Translations under genes and position numbers: made by a program
Assembly: GCA_951812525.1 (NCBI GenBank)
Contig: OX638316.1
Coordinates: 682,001-746,000 of the forward strand
Length of the DNA: 64,000 nt
Direction of reading: 5' to 3'
Source: an uncultured Poribacteria bacterium
Lineage (GTDB): Bacteria > Poribacteria > WGA-4E > WGA-3G
Shown here: positions 8,726 through 15,050 of the stretch, in pieces
Numbering within the stretch: position 1 is the stretch's first letter
Layout: every line of letters begins with the position of its first letter
The notes under the pieces: generated by a model
Databases searched by the model: none
What the model was told of the DNA's origin: nothing
Seen by the model: only the letters and a program-made list of their open reading frames with translations

Positions 8726-9566
8726 ACTGACGGTTTCTTCGCCTGATACGTATAAGCAATCAAGGCGGAAAATACATTGACTTGGAAGTTTGTGAAACTT
8801 CGGTGCCGCGTATGCTCAAGTTGACTCTGATGCTTCAGCTGGTCAATCACTGACTCAATGCACATCCGCTTCTTCAGCATCTCCGTATCAAAGTCAGAGA
8901 GCGCTTGAGATGCCATGTTCTTACGACCTTGGAAATCAAGATGACGCCCTGAGTTTTCAGCACTTCAGATAAGGAACCAGAGATATAGCCTTTATCTCCA
9001 TAGAGTCTTCCAAAAAGACCCTGCGTCAACTCCTCAACACGGCTACGGTCGTCTGTGTTTGCCGGGGTCATCTCAGCTGAAAGCAGTTCTCCCGCTGTAT
9101 TGACGATCAGATGGAGTTTAAAACCATAGAACCAACCCACGGAGTTTTTCCCATGACCGGCTTTTTCAGCGAAAACGCGATGCTTCTGAATACGGCGGTT
9201 CCCACAGACGGCAATCGGTGTTGAGTCAATAAATGAAATACCATTACACTTGCCAAATCGCAGGTGAAGATACTCAGAGAGTAGCGAAAATACCTCGGAC
9301 GTGAGTTCAACGAAGCGATTGTAACTGACGAGTTTCGGGAATGCCCAACCTAGATACCGACAGACGTGCTTTTGGTAATAGTGTTTGAAACTCCTATAGC
9401 TGCTCTGATGAAAGTTCACCAAGATCGTCATCACCTCGCTGGGATGTAGATTGCGGGGACGTCCGCGGCTCTCGGGTGTATCCGAGTCAGAATCTTCAAA
9501 GGGCATCTGTTTTTCAGTGGCAAGATAAAAGTCGTCAATATCGCAGAAAAGTGATACAATAGACAT
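8716..9566 (-). pseudogene. IS982-family transposase, frameshifted (copy 1)
   Basis: The DDE transposase begins MSIVSLFCDIDDFYL, with the first catalytic Asp in NGISFIDSTPIAVCGNRR and a second region in GWFYGFKLHLIVN...NTDDRS, as in IS982. The frame reads correctly from 9566 to about 8920. Compared with copy 2 one C is missing (copy 2 CTTACGCACC, copy 1 CTTACGACC, near 8923), after which the remainder (ALSDFDTEMLKKRMCIESV ... KKPSVNL) continues in another frame to 8716. The intact protein would be about 281 residues. Programmed -1/+1 frameshifting is not known for IS982 to my knowledge and no slippery run is seen, so I call it a pseudogene. Confidence 0.85.
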
Positions 9567-9568
9567 TG

Positions 9569-9621
9569 GAGAACTCCTTTTGGTATGGGTGTGGTTACCT
9601 CATTATACCAAAGGAGTTCTC
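9569..9621 (-). promoter_or_regulatory. IS hairpin masking the transposase ribosome-binding site, with internal promoter
   Basis: The arms GAGAACTCC (9569-9577, extending through TTTTGGTAT) and its complement (ending 9621) form a long hairpin. On the transposase strand the 3' arm contains AAAGGAG just before the ATG, while the 5' arm overlaps an extended -10 (TGGTATAAT). A transcript starting from this promoter would lack the 5' arm and leave the site free, whereas read-through transcripts would fold and hide it. The same sequence is at 12313-12365 in copy 2. Confidence 0.7.
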
Positions 9622-9703
9622 TAAACCCACCCCTATTTTATTATCGAACTCACGTTTGAATAAGATTTTTTACTAAGGAAAAATCCTGTAAAGGAGAATC
9701 ATA

Positions 9704-11263
9704 ATGAAATCACCACTGAACAAAATCACGCTTAATCTTGACAGCGACATAGAAGTTTCCGTCAAAGGTTTCATTGCACCGATAGAATACACCCAACACG
9801 ACTTCCATGCGAAATGGGATATGTTGGCGAATCTGCAGGTCGCCGAGCCAGAAAAGCAGTATCAAGTATCGGTTTTTCAATCCTTTCTTCCATCGAAATC
9901 GGTCTCTGTTGGTGAACTCTGGCAGATTGAGGAAGAAGGGGTCTTAGAACTGCTGAGGCAGCTCCACCCCAATCCAACACTGGATATGCATGATTCTCGT
10001 GGTTTGTGGGCATGTCTGCGTGCCTATAACGATGAAATCGCAGATGTTGTGTTCCGTATTCACGCAGAATTTGACCTAGTAGAGGGACGGTTCACACCCT
10101 CACAATTCGCTGGACATCTAATTATCAATCGGATCGAAGAAAAAATCACCTCCTTCCAGATGCATGTGCCTGACGGCACATTGAACTTCGACGCTATTAA
10201 GTGGGAAACAGAAACATACAAAGGCAAACCGACTTACACTGCGGACTTAGGCTTTTGCCCCCAAATAGAACTTTGTACTGGCGCGCAAGATGTTTTGCAG
10301 GATGCCAAATCCACTGAATCCATTACCCAAGCAGAAGCGGAGCAGGCATTAGCAGTACGTTTCTACAAGTTCCAGCAAATTAATTGGGTGCCACTGGAAG
10401 AGGCACTGGGACTCGCACAAGCGCAACAGAAACCCATCCATGCGATTTCAGTAAATGGTCCACTTATGGACGAGGCGTGCTGAGGGAGCGGAAAAACACT
10501 GAGAGCAGTTGCTCTCTCCGATGACCAGAATATTACATTCTTGAACGAAAATTTCATCAACACTTGGGTGATAGATTCCGATTTAGGACGTCGTCCCAGT
10601 CTACGTGATCCGATTGCCGGGCGGCGCAAACGTGAATCTAAGATCTTTGACACAACGCATCCGTTGGCACAGGCAATCGTGAAAGGATGGAAAGCAGGTT
10701 TCCAAAAAAGCTCACCCGTCGACGCTTTTATCCTATCGCCAGAACTTGGACTGATGGGCAAACAGCCCGTTAATGAACTCATTGACGACAGCAAGAGTAG
10801 AGGACTCCAATGCCATGAGGGATACCTCACGTTTCTAAAGGAGGCTTTAGCAGACAAATTTCCTGGATTAGGTAACGTTGTCCTCAGCAGAGAACAGCCT
10901 TCTCAAGAGATATTAGACACCTTTCAGATACCGACAGTCGGCTATCAGAACTACACTGTTGTTGTGATTGATACCAGAGCGTTTGAAGGTGGTGGAACAC
11001 TCACCATTGATATTGAAGTCGGTAGAAGGGATGCGGTAGGCTTTTTCTATTTGTTTGATGGCGACAGCGAGCTGCCTACAGAAGAAAAAGTGCCTAAAGG
11101 CAAACTCGCTTCAACCTGGATTTCGCCCGGCGATACACGCCAAATCACACATCATTTCGATCAAGGTCAGTTTTTTAAGTTGGGTGCCACCGGATCTTGG
11201 CGCCCAGAGAAAGGGACCACTAATGCTTTTCGCGCAAAGATCTGTGTATGGAGAGTTAAATGA
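9704..11263 (+). CDS. Selenoprotein N (SELENON)-like selenoprotein with in-frame UGA
   Basis: One 519-residue frame is interrupted only by TGA at 10481-10483 (residue 260), which I read as selenocysteine. AAAGGAG lies before the ATG. Segments match, as I remember it, the lumenal part of animal SELENON in order: QSFLP (60), FRIHAEF (117-123), FTPSQFAGH (130-138), DLGFCPQIEL (181-190), the thioredoxin-like segment VPLEEALGLAQAQQKPIHAI (229-248), then EAC-U-GSGKTLR (257-267; animal motif SCUGSGRTLR), LNENFINTW (279-287) and YLTFLKEAL (374-382). Residues about 400-519 form an extra beta-rich domain absent from the animal protein. In animals SELENON is an ER redox protein linked to calcium handling; here there is no signal peptide or membrane segment, so a cytosolic thiol/selenol oxidoreductase role is inferred. 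It is the sole passenger of a composite transposon. A nonsense mutation is the alternative, but the exact position in CUGSG argues against it. Confidence 0.88.
10481..10520 (+). promoter_or_regulatory. Sec UGA codon and SECIS-like hairpin
   Basis: After the UGA (10481-10483) a hairpin GAGAGC-AGTT-GCTCTC occupies 10501-10516: a perfect 6-bp stem with a GU-containing tetraloop whose G is 25 bases past the UGA. Bacterial SECIS elements bound by SelB sit in the coding region just downstream of UGA with a G/GU in the apical loop at roughly this distance. An alternative fold pairs GAGGGAGC (10482-10489) with GCTCTCTC (10511-10518). Confidence 0.72.
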
Positions 11264-11429
11264 AAATATTTCAAAACAAAATAACCTCCATTCTTATATG
11301 AAAACTCGAGCGAGAGGACTACGTGCGCGAATGACCAACGCCTAAAATTACCCTCGGACTAATGGGAAAAACATGTTCCTAATTTGTAAATATAACGTGA
11401 GTTCGATAAAAAGTTTTAGAGGTTATTGT

Positions 11430-11468
11430 GAATCTATAGTGCTTGATGAAATCAACACTTATAGATTC
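11430..11468. repeat. Hairpin at transposase 3' end, inverted relative to copy 1
   Basis: The loop reads TGCTTGATGAAATCAACA, which is essentially the reverse complement of the copy 1 loop, while the flanking IS sequence stays in the same orientation. One base is missing in an arm. Confidence 0.85.
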
Positions 11469-12310
11469 ACTGACGGTTTCTTCGCCTGATACGTATAAGC
11501 AATCAAGGCGGAAAATACATTGACTTGGAAGTTTGTGAAACTTCGGTGCCGGGTATTCTCAAGTTAACTCTGATGCTTCAGCTGGTCAATCACTGACTCA
11601 ATACACATCCGCTTTTTCAGCATCTCCGCATCAAAGTCAGAGAGATCTTGAGGAGCCATGTTCTTACGCACCTTGGAAATCAAGATGACGCCCTGAGTTT
11701 TCAGCACTTCAGATAAGGAACCAGAGATATAGCCTTTATCTCCATAGAGTCTTCCAAAAAGACCCTGCGTCAACTCCTCAACACGGCTACGGTCGTCTGT
11801 GTTTGCCGGGGTCATCTCAGCTGAAAGCAGTTCTCCCGCTGTATTGACGATCAGATGGAGTTTAAAACCATAGAACCAACCCGCGGAGTTTTTCCCACGA
11901 CCAGCTTTTTCAGCGAAAACGCGATGCCTCTGAATACGGCGGTTCCCACAGACGACGATCGGTGTTGAGTCAATAAATGAAATACCATTACACTTACCAA
12001 ATCGCAGGTGAAGATACTCAGAGAGTAGCGAAAATACCTCGGACGTGAGTTCAACGAAGCGATTGTAACTGACGAGTTTCGGGAATGCCCAACCTAGATA
12101 CCGACAGACGTGCTTTTGGTAATAGTGTTTGAAACTCCTATAGCTGCTCTGATGAAAGTTCACCAAGATCGTCATCACCTCGCTGGGATGTAGATTGCGG
12201 GGACGTCCGCGGCTCTCGGGTGTATCCGAGTCAGAATCTTCAAAGGGCATCTGTTTTTCAGTGGCAAGATAAAAGTCGTCAATATCGCAGAAAAGTGATA
12301 CAATAGACAT
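11460..12310 (-). pseudogene. IS982-family transposase with premature stop (copy 2)
   Basis: The frame is intact from ATG 12310 through the conserved DDE regions (FIDSTPIVVCGNRR; GWFYGFKLHLIVN; TPANTDDRS; RLYGDKGYISG) and through the point where copy 1 is frameshifted. It stops at 11564 after ...VIDQLKHQS, because the CAA (Gln) of copy 1 is TAA here. About 33 C-terminal residues (QLEHTRHRSFTNFQ...) are lost. Whether the 248-residue product is active is unknown. The ribosome-binding-site hairpin of copy 1 is conserved (12313-12365). Confidence 0.82.
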
Positions 12311-12399
12311 TGGAGAACTCCTTTTGGTATGGGTGTGGTTACCTCATTATACCAAAGGAGTTCTCTAAACCCACCCCTATTTTATTATCGAACTCACGT

Positions 12400-12408
12400 T
12401 ACTCTTTA
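12400..12408. repeat. Target-site duplication of the composite transposon, right copy
   Basis: TACTCTTTA is identical to 8642-8650 and immediately abuts the outer terminus of IS copy 2. Confidence 0.9.
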
Positions 12409-12487
12409 AGAACTTGGCATAAGATAAAAGCTTGTGTAAATTATGATTTTTTTCTCAATACTGGAAATTATTTTCTACAGGTTACAT

Positions 12488-12516
12488 TTGACTTTCAAGT
12501 CAAACTGTGGTATAAT
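12488..12516 (+). promoter_or_regulatory. Strong sigma-70 promoter with no gene behind it
   Basis: TTGACT (12488-12493), 17 bases, then TATAAT (12511-12516). No plausible protein frame follows for about 1 kb, so it may drive an untranslated RNA, be a relic, or be chance in AT-rich DNA. The region 12409-13461 otherwise shows only a hairpin at 12674 and a coding relic at 13218-13409. Confidence 0.45.
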
Positions 12517-12673
12517 TAGCCATATTAAGACGTTTAACTATATTTTTTTTATCTGGAATATAATTATCTTTCTATGGATTTTCGAGATTTGTGATTCTTC
12601 GAGATTTGATCGGTGCCTTGCTTTAGCGACAACTTTGGTTATAGTCGCTCACCTACCTGATATCTCTTTATTG

Positions 12674-12698
12674 TAGGAACGACTTTCCAGTCGCGACA
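12674..12698. repeat. Palindromic repeat with TTGTAGG edge
   Basis: TTGTAGGAACGACTTTCCAG continues as TCGCGACACC. The short stem CGACT...AGTCG and the TTGTAGG edge fit the dispersed palindrome family of this window. Confidence 0.5.
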
Positions 12699-13217
12699 CC
12701 CACCTAAAACAGGAAACTAACCCCTAAAACTAATGAAATAGAAAATGTGTAGATATCTTGCGGACAGTTATGCAAAAATGCTCAGCCAAGAGTATATTTT
12801 TAGTATTACCGAACAAAAAGTGTATGCCTCAATAAATGGTCCCACTCTGATCCATTTCCCATTATCAGACACCATCAGACAAAAATTGCCTCTAATTCAC
12901 AATAGTTGAAGAGGATAATTCAAAAATTGACGACCTTTGTGCGTTTGTGTGTTGTCGTTTTGTGACAAAGCGTCCCATTCTAGTAGGAAAAGTTGATGTG
13001 AAATTCAGACAATGTAAAAAAGATTATACATCAGTAAGGCGAACTCGAAGTGCATGATAAAACTATTAGTAAGTGTAGAAAAATTACCGTCTACTATGAC
13101 TTTCATAGGTTGATAGGAGACAAAGTTATAACGCCGATTCATTAAATACCTTGCAAGACAGATGTAGAATTGATGTGCTGGCACGCCTCAAAGGACAGTG
13201 TACATAGTGCCTCACCT

Positions 13218-13409
13218 TTACTCAGGATAATTAAACAATTTCTGCACCCAATGTGGCAAGTTTTGCGCTATATCAACAAGAAATGGATTGAAAACAGGTA
13301 TAATTTCTCCAGTGAAAGTAGTCTTACGGTTAAAGCATAAATACTGATACTTGTCTTGATAAACCCAGTGTGTGCCTATGTTTACAGAGGGATACCGGTG
13401 AAAATACAC
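13218..13409 (-). pseudogene. Probable coding relic (contains THWVYQDKYQ)
   Basis: A 63-codon frame encodes GTHWVYQDKYQYLCFNRK and ends PHWVQKLFNYPE. It has no ribosome-binding site and no partner gene. Its core peptide reappears on the opposite strand at 8386-8418, so it is more likely a fragment of a repeated gene than a chance frame. The family is not recognised. Confidence 0.3.
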
Positions 13410-13461
13410 TTCAGATTTTAGGGATAATTTGGCAAAAATACACTATATTTCATCGCACGCA

Positions 13462-13478
13462 TTGGCACGAAACTTGCT
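13462..13478 (+). promoter_or_regulatory. Sigma-54 (-24/-12) promoter
   Basis: TTGGCACGAAACTTGCT matches the RpoN consensus TGGCACG-N4-TTGC exactly: GG at 13464-13465 and GC at 13476-13477, correctly spaced. It lies 42 bases upstream of the first activator gene, which itself encodes a sigma-54 activator, so autoregulation or a cascade is likely. Confidence 0.9.
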
Positions 13479-13519
13479 TAAAAACAACAAGAACTGATTT
13501 AGTTTTATGAGGAGCCATT

Positions 13520-14623
13520 ATGCAACAACATTCAGTGTTCATTCAATTGCCATCGGCACCAATGCAAGCGATTTATAACACGATTCAGCAGGTTGGAAAA
13601 TCAAACATTCCGTTTTTCATTACTGGTGAAACCGGCGTCGGTAAGGAAGGCGTCGCAAGATACATTCATGAAAGTGGTGCTCGACGCGACCAACCTTTTA
13701 TAGCCATCAACTGTGGTAGGTTCTCCGCAGAACTCCTGCAAAGTGAACTCTTTGGACATGAAGCAGGGGCGTTTACGAGCGCAATCCGTCAGCGGCGAGG
13801 GGCGTTTGAAGTAGCAAACGGTGGTGTTCTCTTCTTGGATGAAGTACCCGAAATGTCGTTGGATGCCCAGAAAATGCTGCTGCGTGTTTTAGACACAGCG
13901 ACATTCACGCGTCTGGGTGGAAACGAAGTTCTGGCGGTGGATATCCACATTGTCGCAGCGACCAACAAAGATATTATGAAAACGGTTGCGGAAAAGGAGT
14001 TTAGGGAGGACCTCTACTATCGCCTTAAGGGCATGATGCTTCATCTACCGCCACTAAGAGAACGTCCGGAGGACGTCTCGCCTTTAGTCACAGCATTTAT
14101 TACCGAGTTCAGTGCGGAATATGGAAAAAATGTTACAGGGATCTCTTCAAAGGCACTCACGCGCCTTACACAGGCAGCGTGGCCGGGGAACATCCGCCAG
14201 TTGAGAAGCACTGTCCAGACGGCTGTCGCACTCGCGACAACTGATAAACTCGAGCCCAAAGATTTTCCTGGCATCTACCCAGAACTCGCCGAGGCACTTA
14301 TCTCTATATGGCACACCCTCCCATCGGAAACGCAAGACGCAATATGGGAAACACTCCCGCTGGAAACACAACACACAATTATGCACGAACTCTCGAAGCA
14401 GACAGCAGGATTTTGGCGTAGCCTGCCCGTTTCCAAAATGGCGAAAAAGATCGAAAATGGGGAATCTCTAAATATAGAAAATATGAATCAGAATGAAATT
14501 CTACGTGCGGTTGCACAGAAGCGTATACAACAATACACTTCCCTGCGTGAGGCAGCTGAATCATTAAGTATTGATATTCGCACGCTTCAGAGATACGCGC
14601 AATGGAAAGAGTCAGACGAATAA
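13520..14623 (+). CDS. Sigma-54-dependent activator lacking a sensory domain, copy A
   Basis: A 367-residue protein that starts almost directly with the AAA+ domain: Walker A GETGVGKE (36-43), intact sigma-54 contact loop GAFTSA (83-88), Walker B VLFLDEVPE (103-111), an arginine-finger region REDLYYRLKG, and a C-terminal Fis-type helix-turn-helix (TSLREAAESLSIDIRTLQRY). There is no receiver, GAF or PAS domain, as in PspF/HrpS-type activators, which are controlled by partner proteins or by expression level. Between AAA+ and HTH lies an unusual repeated linker (IWHTLPSETQ / IWETLPLETQ, about residues 263-300). AGGAGCC precedes the ATG. A perfect sigma-54 promoter lies upstream, and a close paralogue follows. 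Confidence 0.93.
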   Translation: MQQHSVFIQLPSAPMQAIYNTIQQVGKSNIPFFITGETGVGKEGVARYIHESGARRDQPFIAINCGRFSAELLQSELFGHEAGAFTSAIRQRRGAFEVANGGVLFLDEVPEMSLDAQKMLLRVLDTATFTRLGGNEVLAVDIHIVAATNKDIMKTVAEKEFREDLYYRLKGMMLHLPPLRERPEDVSPLVTAFITEFSAEYGKNVTGISSKALTRLTQAAWPGNIRQLRSTVQTAVALATTDKLEPKDFPGIYPELAEALISIWHTLPSETQDAIWETLPLETQHTIMHELSKQTAGFWRSLPVSKMAKKIENGESLNIENMNQNEILRAVAQKRIQQYTSLREAAESLSIDIRTLQRYAQWKESDE

Positions 14624-14966
14624 TGTAGGGTGGGAAAGCGGCATGGATGTCTAGAAAAAATAGCAACACCGCAAAGGCATAAGGAATATCCAGTATATAA
14701 TAAATTAGCGAGAACCGGATAAAAAACATCATAATGCGGAAACTGAGAGGTCATAATTTCCATTTACAGAAGCAACCTGTGTGCATTTCACACACTTGGT
14801 GCTTGTATGTACTGTCAAAAGATGAATATTAGGTCAACATAAATTAAAATATAGCGTTAACTCGAAAAAATAACAGCAATATGCTATGGAAAACCGGTTT
14901 TTGTACTGTCGCAGTTATATTGCCTATGAACGAAAGAAAGGTTGTCCACGGTAATGACGCATCGTT

Positions 14967-15039
14967 GTACAATCCGTTTGTACGGAGTAAAACTGCCCAA
15001 ACTTAAATATATTCTTCGTCCAAACTAAAATATACTTTA
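14967..15039 (+). promoter_or_regulatory. Palindrome and direct repeats before activator copy B
   Basis: GTACAA-ATCCG-TTGTAC-like inverted repeat (14967-14983) is followed by two direct repeats CCAAACTTAAATATATTCTT (14997) and CCAAACTAAAATATACTTTA (15020), period 23, ending at the ribosome-binding site. They could be operators. The gap 14624-14966 otherwise holds only a TGTGTG/CACACA hairpin at 14778 and the palindrome AAAACCGGTTTT at 14890. Confidence 0.4.
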
Positions 15040-15050
15040 AGGAGCACATT

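Larger units (their letters stand above)
8651..9655 (-). mobile_element. IS982-like insertion sequence, copy 1
   Basis: The element is 1005 bases long with perfect 15-bp terminal inverted repeats ACGTGAGTTCGATAA (8651-8665) and its complement (9641-9655). It holds a single transposase frame on the minus strand, a 40-base hairpin near the transposase stop (8686-8725) and a long hairpin over the ribosome-binding site (9569-9621). Copy 2 is nearly identical. Confidence 0.92.
8651..12399. mobile_element. Composite transposon carrying a selenoprotein-N-like gene
   Basis: The unit consists of two 1005-base IS982-like elements in the same orientation (8651-9655 and 11395-12399) flanking one passenger gene (9704-11263). 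The same 9-bp sequence TACTCTTTA lies immediately outside both ends, as expected if the unit transposed as one piece. Both transposase genes now carry a disabling mutation, so the unit appears immobile unless a functional relative acts in trans. Confidence 0.88.
11395..12399 (-). mobile_element. IS982-like insertion sequence, copy 2
   Basis: The element is 1005 bases with the same perfect 15-bp terminal repeats as copy 1 (11395-11409, 12385-12399) and the same orientation. Differences from copy 1 include the inverted 3' hairpin, an extra C in the transposase and scattered substitutions. The inner flank (GTAAATATA) does not match the outer TACTCTTTA. Confidence 0.92.

Noticed and set aside
10363-10857. 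164-codon minus-strand frame across the UGA of the SELENON-like gene
   Set aside because: It is antisense to the read-through protein, shows no domain or ribosome-binding site, and the plus-strand frame explains the sequence better.
10541-11263. Independent 240-residue gene starting at ATG 10541
   Set aside because: It is in phase with the upstream frame, has no ribosome-binding site, and the ATG-like Asn/Glu segment lies inside a block conserved with animal SELENON. One recoded gene is more plausible than two.
11055-11345. 96-codon plus-strand frame overlapping the end of the SELENON-like gene
   Set aside because: It is out of frame with the supported gene, with no similarity or start signal.
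12310-12676. Two short plus-strand frames right of IS copy 2
   Set aside because: They are AT-rich chance frames starting at the IS edge, without ribosome-binding sites or recognisable peptides.
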